Source: Jiella endophytica (GTDB taxonomy: Bacteria > Pseudomonadota > Alphaproteobacteria > Rhizobiales > Rhizobiaceae). From it: a DNA stretch of 64,000 nt. The stretch is from assembly GCF_004519335.1 (NCBI RefSeq), contig NZ_SOZD01000002.1:682001-746000 (forward strand). The letters run 5' to 3'. Of the stretch, positions 20,361 through 31,833 are shown piece after piece; positions within the stretch are counted from its first letter, which is position 1, and each line of letters starts with the position of its first letter. The notes under the pieces are model-generated. The model ran no database searches, was not told the DNA's origin, and saw nothing but the letters and a program-made list of their open reading frames with translations. Made by a program: the position numbers and the translations under genes.

Positions 20361-22277
20361 TCACGCAATCGGCCGCGGATCGGGCGGCGCCTTGCCTAGC
20401 AAAACTGGTTTCGGCACCCGGTCGGCAGACGCCACGAGCCGCAGCGCCGCATCGATGACCGGCGCATAGTCGTCGCGAATGGCCTCGCCTTGCTCACGCA
20501 GCATGTGCGCCCTGTAGCCGACCGCATCGACGTCATCGGCGAATCTGGCGAAGGGATCCGTCCGCCAACCTGCCGGCGGGACCGCCCCGCTCGCCGGCTT
20601 GTACTCCGTCAGGATCCACTGATAGCTGCGCTCCTCGCCATGCGCGTCGGGCAGCGCCTTGCGATAGGCGGTGGAGAAACCATCGAGCGCCCCTTCCAGC
20701 GTCGGCAGGTTGATCCGGGCGCGCTGGTAGCGGTGATGGGTCATGTCGAACTGCGTGGACAACAGCGTCCCCGCCTCCGCGCCGAAGCGGATGAGCCGGT
20801 CGATCGTCGCCTCTTCCATGTCGAGCTTCATCCCGCCCTCGACGCCGTCGACGAGCCGGATCGTCGCGACGCGTTCGGCATAGCCGGGCAGCCGCGACTG
20901 CAGCGTATCCTGCCAGTCCTTGGCGACGTTGACGATGCGGTAGAGAAAGCCGAACAGACCGCCGAATTCCCGCACCGGCAGGGTGTCGCTCTGCCGCCCG
21001 GCGCCCGGCAGATCGACGCGGTCGCCGACGATCCCGGACCTGCCGCAGATCTCTTCGAGATCCGGATCGCCGATCCCGCTTTCCGCCCGATGCGCGTGAC
21101 GCTCGCAATCGAAGCTGTCGAGCGAGATGCCGAAGGTCGGTCGCGACGGTAGCAGCGCGTCGAAGAAATGGATCGGAAAATTCGACGAGATGCCGCCATC
21201 GGAGAAAAGGCAGCGGCGCATCGGCTTGCGCTCGCCGGGCAGCGTGTAGTCCACCCGCCAGAGCGGCACGGCCCGGATGAGCACGGGAAAGCTCAGGCTC
21301 AGCCTGGCGATCAGCAGGACGGGAAAATCCCGGCCGATCGGCAGGCTGCAGAGATCCGTCGGAAGATCGCGCGGGTCGTCGGGCAGCGCCGGTCTCTTGC
21401 CGCCACGCTCGCAGAGATACTCGACGATCCGCTTCGGAAAGAGCTGCTCGAATTCGCCGCGGCTGAAATAATGCGTCTTCGTCCAGAGTGGCAGCTGATA
21501 GGGCCGGCCGGAGGAGAGATCCGTCGTCATCGCCGCCACGCCGATCTCCACGTCGGCGAGCTGGCCGATAGTCAGCGGCGCGCCGGGCCTGCCATCCGGG
21601 CCGACATTGCCGGCGATGACGTCGATCTGGTCGGCGATCCATTCGCAGAACGCTGGCCTGCCAGACCTCTCGGTCCGCATGCCGGAACAGAGGCCGAAGT
21701 CGTTCTGCGGCAGGATCCTGAAGACCAGCCAGGCGAGCTGACCAAGGAGGGCGACGAGGGTGAGGAACAGGACGAGCAGCGCCTCGACGAAGGCCAGCCA
21801 GCAGCTGCCTGCGGCGAGACCGTGCCAGATCGCGGCAACCAGGAGGATTGCTGCGCCGATCCATGTCGGCAAGAAAGCGCTGCCGAGCGCCTTCAGCGTC
21901 GCCGGGATCTTGCCGAAGCGCGGATGCGGCGTCGCGATCGCCGCTTCGAGCAGCGCGAAGACCGGGCGCAGCGCCGGGCTCGGCTGGAACAGCGACTTCA
22001 AGTCCTTGCCGAGCTCACGCCCGGCGGTTTCGATCGCCTCGAATCCGGACCTGCCGCCGCCCTTTTGCCGGCGGTACTCGGCGGCCGCCGCGAGGGTTGC
22101 GGCGATGGCGCCAGCGGAGGAGCCACCGATGTCGCGCAGACGGTATTTCTGGGCGATGCGGGCGATCGCGCCGGGATAGACGACGCCCGAGGTGATGCCG
22201 CCTTTCATGATGAGATCGCATTCGAGGAGGTCGGCCGCGTCGGCGCCCCCGGTGCCCATGCCAGCGTCCGATGCCAT
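20361..22277 (-). CDS. Large membrane-embedded patatin-like phospholipase family protein
   Basis: 638 residues from the ATG at 22277, chosen because GGGAGG lies seven bases upstream; another ATG at 22292 is part of the same stretch. The first 60 residues hold the patatin core: MKGGITSGVVYPGAIARI (oxyanion loop) and IGGSSAGAIAATLA, where the Ser of GxSxG is about residue 54. The second catalytic residue is the Asp of FSDGGISSNFPIHFFD. Between them, near residues 140-195, two to three hydrophobic segments suggest membrane insertion. The enzyme should hydrolyse acyl esters; the substrate is unknown. It converges with cysG. Confidence 0.85.
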   Translation of the reverse strand: MASDAGMGTGGADAADLLECDLIMKGGITSGVVYPGAIARIAQKYRLRDIGGSSAGAIAATLAAAAEYRRQKGGGRSGFEAIETAGRELGKDLKSLFQPSPALRPVFALLEAAIATPHPRFGKIPATLKALGSAFLPTWIGAAILLVAAIWHGLAAGSCWLAFVEALLVLFLTLVALLGQLAWLVFRILPQNDFGLCSGMRTERSGRPAFCEWIADQIDVIAGNVGPDGRPGAPLTIGQLADVEIGVAAMTTDLSSGRPYQLPLWTKTHYFSRGEFEQLFPKRIVEYLCERGGKRPALPDDPRDLPTDLCSLPIGRDFPVLLIARLSLSFPVLIRAVPLWRVDYTLPGERKPMRRCLFSDGGISSNFPIHFFDALLPSRPTFGISLDSFDCERHAHRAESGIGDPDLEEICGRSGIVGDRVDLPGAGRQSDTLPVREFGGLFGFLYRIVNVAKDWQDTLQSRLPGYAERVATIRLVDGVEGGMKLDMEEATIDRLIRFGAEAGTLLSTQFDMTHHRYQRARINLPTLEGALDGFSTAYRKALPDAHGEERSYQWILTEYKPASGAVPPAGWRTDPFARFADDVDAVGYRAHMLREQGEAIRDDYAPVIDAALRLVASADRVPKPVLLGKAPPDPRPIA

Positions 22278-22466
22278 CAAAGAGCCTCCCATTGCCCCGG
22301 AGACATCCTAGAATTGAAGCTGCGGCGGGACAACGAGACTCTCGTCACGCGCTAATATTTCGCCGGGCGATGCGCGTCGCCAATTCAGCGGCGCGCTCGG
22401 TTTGCAGCTGTTCGCTAGCTCGAAGCCGACGGGGGAAGGCGAAGAGGCGTCTTCTGGCTTCGCCGG

Positions 22467-24965
<2,499 letters not shown>

Positions 24966-24966
24966 T

Positions 24967-24998
24967 TATATAGGAACTCTCGCCCGTTGACGAAAGCG
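24967..24998 (-). promoter_or_regulatory. Possible gyrB promoter
   Basis: An AT-rich TATATA at 24967-24972, 62 bases before the gyrB ATG on the minus strand, stands out in a GC-rich region and may be a -10 element. A weak TTTCGT lies 17 bases upstream. No stronger candidate was seen. Confidence 0.25.
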
Positions 24999-25081
24999 TT
25001 GCGGCAGCCTAGCCCGAGCTTCCGACCGCAGTGCGGCAAAGCCCGCCCGTCCCGCTGAAAATCGCTCCCCGAAGGACCCCG

Positions 25082-25519
25082 ATGAGAGAACCGACGCTCG
25101 AGGATTTCGCGTTTCGATCCCGCGACAAGCTGCGCTATGGCGACACCGACCGGCAGGGCCACGTCAACAATGCCGTCTATTCGAGCTATTTCGAGACCGG
25201 CCGGGTCGAGTTGCTGCATTCCGGCGAGGCGCCGCCGCCGGAAGGCAAAGCCTTCGTCCTCGCCCGGATCGCCATCGACTTTCGCCGCGAGGTGAACTGG
25301 CCGGGCGAGGTCGAGATCGGCACCGGCATCGCGGCGATCGGCAACAGCTCGATCCGCATGCGCCAGGCGCTGTTCCAGAGGGGCGAACTCTGCGCTAGCG
25401 CCGAGAGCATCATCGTCCTGATGGACGAGACCACTCGCCGCTCGACGCCCTTGCCGCAGGAGATGCGCGACAAACTTTCGCCCCATCTCGTCGACGACGA
25501 AGAAGCGGCAAAAGGCTGA
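25082..25519 (+). CDS. Acyl-CoA thioesterase, 4HBT hotdog fold
   Basis: 145 residues. The start LRYGDTDRQGHVNNAVYSSY contains the catalytic D-x-x-G-H-V-N motif of 4-hydroxybenzoyl-CoA thioesterase-type hotdog enzymes. The pattern continues with FETGRVELLHSG and IAIDFRREVNWPGEVEIGTG. AAGGA lies six bases before the ATG at 25082; the longer reading from 25031 lacks support. Substrate unknown; probably a medium or short acyl-CoA. Confidence 0.88.
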   Translation: MREPTLEDFAFRSRDKLRYGDTDRQGHVNNAVYSSYFETGRVELLHSGEAPPPEGKAFVLARIAIDFRREVNWPGEVEIGTGIAAIGNSSIRMRQALFQRGELCASAESIIVLMDETTRRSTPLPQEMRDKLSPHLVDDEEAAKG

Positions 25520-25682
25520 GCCTCGCCGCGGCGGCGAGCGATCCGCGTTGTCGCATCGCTTCGCTTGGAACTCGACGCGCTCGCCCGCCACTCCCATATG
25601 AGCGGCGGAACGCCGGCCTCGCTCGCGTCATGCCGACAGGGCAGAAGGCCGACGGATAGATCTCCGTGCGAGTCGCAATTTC

Positions 25683-27068
25683 ATGTCGAACACCCTTACC
25701 GCCGCGCCGTCCCCGGGCCTCTTCCGCGCCCCTGCCCCGGTGCCGCATTCCAAACCGCTCGGCTTTGCCAGCTTCATCCGCACCGCCACCCGCAATCCGA
25801 TCGAGATCTGGGGCACCCGCGCCTTCAAGGAGCCCTATATCCGCGGCGCCTGGCTCGGCGTGCCGAACGTCGTCGTCAACGATCCGGCGGGCATCCGCTA
25901 CTGTCTCGTCGAAAACGCCAAGAACTACGTCATGCAGCCGCTGCGCCAGCGGATCCTGCGGCCGCTGCTCCGCGATGGGCTGCTGACCGCCGAGGGCCAG
26001 CTCTGGCGGCGCACCCGCAAGGCGATCGCTCCGGTCTTCACGCCGCGGCACATATCGGGGTTCACCGAGCAGATGCAGGCCCGCTCGGCGCTGTTCGCCA
26101 GCGGCCTTGCGGCCCGCGAGGGGATGACTGCCGACATCTCCCACGAGATGACGCTGCTGACCTTCGACATCCTGCAGGAGACGCTGTTTTCCGGTGACAT
26201 CGCCTCTGAGCCGGAAGGCTTCGCCCGCTCGACCCGGGACTTCCTCGGCTCGATGGGGCGGGTCGACCCGCTGGATCTTCTCAATGCCCCCGCCTTCCTG
26301 CCGCGCATCCGGCGCCTCAGGGGGCGAAAGTCGATGACCTATTTCCGCGGGCTGATCGCCGAGACGATCGCCAAGCGCCGCGAGCGGCTCGACCGCGATC
26401 CGGACGGCACGCCAAACGACCTCCTCACGCTGCTGATCAAGGCCGACGGTCTTTCCAGCGAGGAGATCGAGGACAACATCATCACCTTCATCGGCGCCGG
26501 CCACGAGACCACCGCCCGATCGCTCGCCTGGACGCTCTATCTGCTCTCCCAGGCGCCGGAGGAACGCGCGCTGGTGGAAAATGAGATCGACACGGTACTG
26601 CCGACCCTTAGCCATCCGAGCGAGTGGGCCGAGAAGCTTGTCCACACCAAGGCAGCCTTCGAGGAGGCGATGCGGCTCTATCCGCCGGCGCCCTCGCTCA
26701 ACCGCACGGCGCTGAAGCCCGATCGGGTCGGCGATATCGACATTCCGGCCGGCGCGACGCTGCTCGTCATGCCCTGGCTCGTCCATCGCCACGAGATGCT
26801 GTGGGACCGGCCGGACCACTTCATGCCGAGCCGCTTCCTGCCGGAGAACCGCGAGAAGATCGACCGCTACCAGTATCTGCCCTTCGGCGTTGGCCCGCGG
26901 GTCTGCATCGGCGCAAGCTTCGCCCTCCAGGAGGGCGTGATCGCGCTGGCGCTGCTGCTCAAGGAGTTGCGCTTCGACTATATTGGCCAGCGGCCGCCGG
27001 AGGTCGTCCAGCGCATCACCGTGCAGCCTGACGGCGGCCTGCCGATGCGGATCTCGCGTCGGCACTGA
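25683..27068 (+). CDS. Cytochrome P450
   Basis: 461 residues, full length and soluble (no membrane anchor). The I-helix carries FIGAGHETTARSLAWTLYLL, the K-helix ExxR is EAMR, the PERF-like region is FMPSRFLPENREKIDRYQYL, and the haem loop is PFGVGPRVCIGASFA with the Cys ligand. The GHETT oxygen-activation motif is intact. Redox partners (ferredoxin, reductase) are not encoded next to it. The closest overall layout is that of fatty-acid or terpenoid-type soluble P450s, but the subfamily cannot be assigned by eye. Confidence 0.95.
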   Translation: MSNTLTAAPSPGLFRAPAPVPHSKPLGFASFIRTATRNPIEIWGTRAFKEPYIRGAWLGVPNVVVNDPAGIRYCLVENAKNYVMQPLRQRILRPLLRDGLLTAEGQLWRRTRKAIAPVFTPRHISGFTEQMQARSALFASGLAAREGMTADISHEMTLLTFDILQETLFSGDIASEPEGFARSTRDFLGSMGRVDPLDLLNAPAFLPRIRRLRGRKSMTYFRGLIAETIAKRRERLDRDPDGTPNDLLTLLIKADGLSSEEIEDNIITFIGAGHETTARSLAWTLYLLSQAPEERALVENEIDTVLPTLSHPSEWAEKLVHTKAAFEEAMRLYPPAPSLNRTALKPDRVGDIDIPAGATLLVMPWLVHRHEMLWDRPDHFMPSRFLPENREKIDRYQYLPFGVGPRVCIGASFALQEGVIALALLLKELRFDYIGQRPPEVVQRITVQPDGGLPMRISRRH

Positions 27069-27162
27069 GGTCGCAGCCGGGTAGGTTGTTTTGCGACACG
27101 GCCGGGTGAGTGATCTGCTGCCGGCTGCCGCAGATGCGCCGGTGAGCCCACGGCCAGGCGCG

Positions 27163-27978
27163 CTATTCGATCGCGACGCGGCCGAGGGTCAGAACGGCGC
27201 CCTCGCCTGTACCGGTGCTCGGCTCGACGCTGATCACCGCCTCGCTGCGCTCCTTGCAGGCGGCCTCCGGCATGTCGAAGCCGAATTGCTGTGCGGCGAC
27301 CTTGCCGCCCGCCTCGAAGGCCGCGTCGGGGAAGATGCCGAAGCGGCCGACCTCCTCCTTTTTGCCGGCACAATCGATCGTCACGACGAATTGCACTGGG
27401 CCGCTCGAAGAGGGTCGGTAGCCGTCGACCGAGACGACAAGCCGCGGCGCTTCCTCGGCGGCCGTTGCGGCCGCCCGAGGCAGCGGATCGAGCGCGACGC
27501 GCGCCGGCGTGCCGGGCTTCACCTGCATGTCTTCTGCCCCATCGCCCGGCGGAGTTCCGGCTTTTGCGCCCTCTGTAGCCTCGTCTGCCGCCGGTGGTTG
27601 CGCCGGCTCGGCGCGATCGCCCGTGGGGGACTGATCGGAAGGCGAGTCGGCACTCGTCGGCTCGGCAGTGGGAGGTTCCGCGCCCGCCACGGGCTGATCG
27701 TCCGAGGTCTTGGTCTCGGCAGCAGGCCGATCATCGGCAGGTTCGGTCCCAGCGCTCCCCCGATCGGCCGAAGCATCGCCGTCAGCGGCGGGTTTTTCAA
27801 CCGGGGACGCGGCTCCGCCTCCCGACGCGTCCGGCTTGGCATCGGCGGAGGCGCCATCCTCGGCGGTCGCTGCCGGATCCTGTGGGGTCGCCGGGTCGTC
27901 GCAGCCGGCAAGACCGGCGAATAGCAATAGCAGAATGGTCGACAGAGACGGGGCTGCCGTCCTTGCGAGCTTCGCCAT
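27163..27978 (-). CDS. Lipoprotein beside the tyrosinase gene
   Basis: 271 residues from the ATG at 27978. The signal peptide (STILLLLFAGLAGC) ends in a lipobox LAGC, so the protein should be lipid-anchored. Residues about 25-170 are a low-complexity Ala/Asp/Pro/Glu/Ser tether. The last 95 residues form a folded beta-rich domain (LVVSVDGYRPSSSGPVQFVV to the C-terminus) with two Cys (TIDCAGKK and EAACKE). This domain resembles in layout the C-terminal domain of the adjacent tyrosinase. It ends 95 bases before P450 on the convergent strand and begins 116 bases after the tyrosinase stop, so the two are probably one transcript. Confidence 0.8.
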   Translation of the reverse strand: MAKLARTAAPSLSTILLLLFAGLAGCDDPATPQDPAATAEDGASADAKPDASGGGAASPVEKPAADGDASADRGSAGTEPADDRPAAETKTSDDQPVAGAEPPTAEPTSADSPSDQSPTGDRAEPAQPPAADEATEGAKAGTPPGDGAEDMQVKPGTPARVALDPLPRAAATAAEEAPRLVVSVDGYRPSSSGPVQFVVTIDCAGKKEEVGRFGIFPDAAFEAGGKVAAQQFGFDMPEAACKERSEAVISVEPSTGTGEGAVLTLGRVAIE

Positions 27979-28094
27979 GTGACAGTCGCGCTCCCTGCCG
28001 GTCCTCGCCAATTCCAACTCCCGTTTCGCTCGCGATCCGCGCCAACGGCGCTGTTCCGCCCTCCGGCCGAGATATCCCCTTCGGCCATGGGCTC

Positions 28095-29675
28095 TCAGGC
28101 GGGGACGAAGACGATCTCCACCCGCTGGGGCGTCACGGTGCCCGCCCCGCCCATCGCGGCATTGGCCGCGACCGGGACGACCTGCAGCGTGATCGACCCC
28201 GGCGCCTGCGCTCCTGAACCATAGACCGCGGCGAGCGGGTCGGTGATGTCGAGGAGGATCGAGGGCAGCGCTCGTCCGCCATGACCCGCGTGCCCCCCAT
28301 GGCCGGCTTCGCCGTGATCGAGCAGCGCGAAGGTGCCGACATAGCGCGGATCGTCCGTCGAAGTCTGCGGGGTAATCGGCGTATCGCCGATATAGATCTC
28401 GACGGCGGTCTGCGACGGGTCGGTGACTGCGACGTCGCGCAGGATGGCGAGCGCCTGCATGGACGAGCCGCCGGTCGGCCGCGGCGGCGTCGGCGCGGGT
28501 GCAGCGCCGTTGATGGCGTCGTTCGCCGAGGCGGCGGCATCGGGAACCCTTGCCGGCGCGGCCGCCCCCTGGACCATCGCCTCGGGCACGCTGACGCTGA
28601 GGACGAGCGGCTTGCCGGGGGCCGCGGCCACGGCGTTCGCGACGCTGGCGACCTCGACGCCGGCCGAGCCCTGTTGCGAGGGCGTTGCGGCGAGCACGCT
28701 GCTCAGCTGGTCGTCGAGGGCGAGCGTCGTCTCCGTCGATGCCGCCGCGACGGCCGGCGAAAGACCGTAGGAATAGCCGAGTGCCTCGGGGTTAAGGAGG
28801 TCCGAGACCTTCGGCGACCAGTAGCTGCCGTCGGGATTGATGAAGTTCTCGGCGAAGGTCATGCCGGTCCACAGCCTGTTGCTGCTGTTCTTGTGGTTCT
28901 GGTTCCAGACCGCCCAGATCCGGTCGATATTGCCGTGATGCATGAAAAAGATCGGATCGCGCGGCGAGGCCGGCGAGGGCATCCAGCCGCCGATATTGTT
29001 GTGGACGTTGTTGTGGGGCGTTGCCTCCAGCGTGCCCTGGACGCCGCCGCCGGCGGTCACCCATTGCGGGTCGAGGCTGTTCTGCTGCGGGTTGCGGCTG
29101 GTGCCGAAGGTCTCGAAGCTGCGAGCCCTGAGGATCCGCTTGAGGACGGAAGCGCCGACGATGTTCTTCGGCATCGGCTGATTGGCCGGCCAGGTGCGGC
29201 GCATGCCCTCCTCGTCGACATAGAGCCAGTTGGGCTTTCCGTCCGGTGTCTTCTTCGGCAGGAAGACCTCCGGCATGCGCGGATTGGTCGTCCAGTCCCA
29301 ATAGGGCATGGCGAATTCGGCATTGCCCGTGAGGGCCCGCACGACCCGCTCGTACATCACCGTGAAGCCGCGGTGCCAGGGCAGGAAATACCAGTCGCCA
29401 TGCGGGCAGTAGCGAAAGCCCGTGTCGAGATTGCCGTGGATGTTGGCCATCTGCACCCAGTTGAACGGGTCGTTCGCCGGCTTCTGCTTCATGATGCCGA
29501 CGGCGTCGCGATAGGTGGCGACGATCGGATCGTTCCAGGCGAGACCCTCGAGTGAGCGCCGCACGGGAGGCGAGTTCTGCGCGGCGATCGCCTCGAGAGC
29601 CGAGACCCCGCCGGAAAGGATGCCTGCGCCGATGACGCCGCCTCGAACGAGAACGGCCCGCCGCGACATGGCCAT
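28095..29675 (-). CDS. Tyrosinase family (type-3 copper) oxidase, Tat-exported
   Basis: 526 residues. The N-terminus MAMSRRAVLVRGGVIGAGIL is a twin-arginine signal. CuA ligands are His80 (ANIHGN), His92 (YCPHGDW) and His101 (PWHRGF); Cys90 may form a thioether. CuB ligands are His221 and His225 (PHNNVHNN) and the His246-His247 pair (FFMHHGNIDRIW). The catalytic part ends near residue 330. An Ala/Pro-rich linker leads to a C-terminal domain (about 420-526) with YVGTFALLDHGEAGHGGHAG, similar to the shielding domain of plant polyphenol oxidases. The ATG at 29675 is nine bases after GGAGG. Likely oxidises phenols in the periplasm. Confidence 0.93.
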   Translation of the reverse strand: MAMSRRAVLVRGGVIGAGILSGGVSALEAIAAQNSPPVRRSLEGLAWNDPIVATYRDAVGIMKQKPANDPFNWVQMANIHGNLDTGFRYCPHGDWYFLPWHRGFTVMYERVVRALTGNAEFAMPYWDWTTNPRMPEVFLPKKTPDGKPNWLYVDEEGMRRTWPANQPMPKNIVGASVLKRILRARSFETFGTSRNPQQNSLDPQWVTAGGGVQGTLEATPHNNVHNNIGGWMPSPASPRDPIFFMHHGNIDRIWAVWNQNHKNSSNRLWTGMTFAENFINPDGSYWSPKVSDLLNPEALGYSYGLSPAVAAASTETTLALDDQLSSVLAATPSQQGSAGVEVASVANAVAAAPGKPLVLSVSVPEAMVQGAAAPARVPDAAASANDAINGAAPAPTPPRPTGGSSMQALAILRDVAVTDPSQTAVEIYIGDTPITPQTSTDDPRYVGTFALLDHGEAGHGGHAGHGGRALPSILLDITDPLAAVYGSGAQAPGSITLQVVPVAANAAMGGAGTVTPQRVEIVFVPA

Positions 29676-30441
29676 TTTGGGTGTCCTCCCTTGCGCGGCC
29701 CGGGGGGGATGGTCCGGCCGCGGCGCCGCCACGAATACTTTCGGCACGCTAGACCGGCCGGATGTCTTTCGCAATAGAACTCCACACATGTTCTTCATGA
29801 CGAAATCGTGCTTCGCATTCCCTTGCGCAACTTTTGAGAGCAACGGCGAATGATGGCCAGCCCTATCACCGCCCGGCATCGAACCGCCCCACCATGCGAC
29901 AGGCCCCTCGGCCCCGCCCATCGAGCGCCTCCCTAAGGCGCATCGCGGCGACGTGGTGCGATCGGCATTTGCGGTTGTCGGCCATTTGTCCTATATGAGC
30001 CGCCAAGGTCTTGCTTTGATGCGCCGATTGTCCCGCCGTGGCGGGACTTCTGGCGCTTCAGACGTTTGACACACCGGGCGCTCCCCGCCTCCTGGGCCTT
30101 CTGGCAACTGCCGGCCCCAGCGAGATGGTTTCACGGAGCGTCGCCCGATCTGCCGGATGGCGGCCGTTGCCGCCGGATGTGCTTGGGCCAGCGGTGCGAT
30201 CGATCCGCCAGCAATGGCAAGACAGTGCTCCCCTGCACCAGGCAGAGCGAGCCGAGGCATGGGCGTTCGACCGGACGTCCGGGCGATGGGTGTCTGCCAG
30301 AGGCCGGCCCGTTGCCGCAACGAGCGTGGCGCGAAGCTGTGCGATGCCGACCGGCATCGGCTTTCGTGTCCAATTTGAACCGGAGCCGACCCGCGGATGA
30401 TCTCGCGTGGCTCCCGTCGTGGATGAAGAGAGGGAGTCGCT
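29676..30441 (+). other. Gene-free region upstream of tyrosinase and rpsU
   Basis: About 766 bases with no convincing gene. Short open frames exist on both strands (for example 30038-30400 plus and 30058-30732 minus) but they have no recognisable family and no good ribosome site. The region should hold the promoters of the tyrosinase gene (minus) and of rpsU (plus). A run AGAGGGA lies just before the rpsU start. Confidence 0.5.
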
Positions 30442-30675
30442 TTGAAAGTCGACGTTCGAGACAACAATGTAGACCAGGCTCTGCGCGCGCTGAAGAAGAA
30501 GCTGCAGCGTGAGGGCGTTTTCCGTGAGATGAAGGCGCGCCGCGCCTATGAGAAGCCTTCCGAGCGCCGCGCCCGCGAGAAGCAGCAGGCGATTCGCCGC
30601 TCGCGCAAGCTCGCCCGCAAGCAGGCGCAGCGCGAAGGTCTGCTGCCCGGCCCGAAGCGCCGCGCCGCGCACTAA
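30442..30675 (+). CDS. rpsU: 30S ribosomal protein S21
   Basis: 77 residues. The sequence ([20 protein letters not shown], then [20 protein letters not shown]) is the standard S21. The start codon is TTG at 30442: an in-frame stop lies at 30424 and no ATG or GTG comes between, so TTG is forced. AGAGGGA at 30428-30434 is the ribosome site. S21 helps 30S select start sites. A RIME-like repeat begins directly after the stop. Confidence 0.97.
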   Translation: MKVDVRDNNVDQALRALKKKLQREGVFREMKARRAYEKPSERRAREKQQAIRRSRKLARKQAQREGLLPGPKRRAAH

Positions 30676-30777
30676 GCGTCGGCCCGAAAATCGGAATCGA
30701 TTTTCGGAAAGCACGATGCGGTAATTCAACAACTTAGCGCGTCCTTTGCGCGTCCGTTCGGACGCACGGCGCTCTAA
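30676..30777. repeat. Palindromic intergenic repeat, copy 1 (RIME-like)
   Basis: About 102 bases, starting at the base after the rpsU stop. Two palindromes are present: CCCGAAAATC pairs with GATTTTCGG, and GCGCGTCC with GGACGCAC, the latter inside an AGCGC/GCGCT outer stem. A second copy lies at 48378-48478, about 90% identical (nine mismatches and one gap by eye). Elements with this layout are described in rhizobia as RIME. As RNA it would form two stem-loops at the rpsU 3' end. Confidence 0.85.
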
Positions 30778-30896
30778 GCTTTCCGGCAGCGGAACAATCG
30801 CTCCCGAGGCTCATTCGAACAGAGAGAGCGAGGGACAGCGACCGCATCCGACCGGCATTCCGGGCCAGGCGAGACATCGCCGCCCGTCGAGCCAAG

Positions 30897-30945
30897 AACC
30901 CCGCGCCGCCGCGACCGTGAGATCGCCCGACGCGGGGTTTTCTTT
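30897..30945 (+). terminator. Possible terminator upstream of the DUF4396 gene
   Basis: AACCCCGCG (30897-30905) pairs with CGCGGGGTT (30931-30939), followed by TTCTTTT. The loop is about 25 bases. It may end the rpsU transcript. Confidence 0.5.
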
Positions 30946-31004
30946 TGGGTGGACAGCCGCATCGGCGCCCCTCGCAGATCGACGATCTGACTTGGAGGCC
31001 CCCG

Positions 31005-31772
31005 ATGATCCCAGATTGGCTGCACGCACTCGCCATCCTCTCGGTGGCTGCCGGCATCGTTTCGGCGATCCTCATCGCCATCGACGTGAAACACCACCCC
31101 CAGCATATGGTAATCATGAACGCCGTCTGGCCGATCAGCGGCCTTTATGGCGGGCCGCTGGCGGTCTGGGGCTACTGGCGTCACGGCCGCAGCGCCGGCG
31201 GTCATGGCGGTCATGCGGGTCATGAAGGGCACGCGGGTCATGGCGGTGGAAACCACGACGCCTCCTCTCACCAGAATGGCGGTGGCACGCCGCATTTCGC
31301 CAGCATCGGCAAGGGCGCGGCCCATTGCGGCGCCGGCTGCACTCTCGGCGACATCATCGCCGAATGGCTGGTGTTCTTCGTTCCGGCGATCGCCGTCTGG
31401 TTCGGCTGGCACTCGGTCTTTTCGGAAAAGATCTTCGCCGTCTGGATCCTCGACTACATTCTCGCCTTCGGCTTCGGCATCGTCTTCCAGTACTACGCCA
31501 TCAAGCCGATGAACGACGACATGTCCCCGGCACAGGGGATCATTGCGGCGGTGAAGGCCGACACGCTGTCGCTCACGGCCTGGCAGGTCGGCATGTACGG
31601 TTTCATGGCGATCGCCCATTTCGGCCTCTTCGGCGCGCTCCTTGGCGTTAGGCTCGAGGTGAACACCGTCGAATTCTGGTTCATGATGCAGATCGCCATG
31701 CTCTGCGGCTTTGCCACCGCCTATCCGGTGAATGCCTGGCTGATCGCCAGAGGCATCAAGGAAGCGATGTAG
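31005..31772 (+). CDS. DUF4396 domain-containing membrane protein with His-rich segment
   Basis: 255 residues from the ATG at 31005, seven bases after GGAGG. Membrane segments: LHALAILSVAAGIVSAILIA and VWPISGLYGGPLAVWGYW at the N-terminus, then four more (IIAEWLVFFVPAIAVWFGWH, AVWILDYILAFGFGIVFQYY, VGMYGFMAIAHFGLFGALLG, WFMMQIAMLCGFATAYPVNA). Between helices 2 and 3 is a His/Gly-rich loop (GHGGHAGHEGHAGHGGG) and HCGAGCTLGD, suggesting metal binding. KPMNDDMSPAQGIIAAVKAD and the helix order fit DUF4396. Function unknown; a metal-linked role is inferred. Confidence 0.85.
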   Translation: MIPDWLHALAILSVAAGIVSAILIAIDVKHHPQHMVIMNAVWPISGLYGGPLAVWGYWRHGRSAGGHGGHAGHEGHAGHGGGNHDASSHQNGGGTPHFASIGKGAAHCGAGCTLGDIIAEWLVFFVPAIAVWFGWHSVFSEKIFAVWILDYILAFGFGIVFQYYAIKPMNDDMSPAQGIIAAVKADTLSLTAWQVGMYGFMAIAHFGLFGALLGVRLEVNTVEFWFMMQIAMLCGFATAYPVNAWLIARGIKEAM

Positions 31773-31833
31773 GTGGGGCTGGTTCATGGAGGGCGCGCCG
31801 GCCGCTCTCCGGCCTGCTGCCTTGGCCCCGTTA

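Noticed and set aside
18571-20469. 632-codon plus-strand frame over rppH and cysG
   Set aside because: Composition is Arg/Gly-rich shadow coding; the cysG frame has clear domains.
30038-30732. Open frames on both strands before rpsU
   Set aside because: No family, no ribosome site, and they overlap each other and rpsU.
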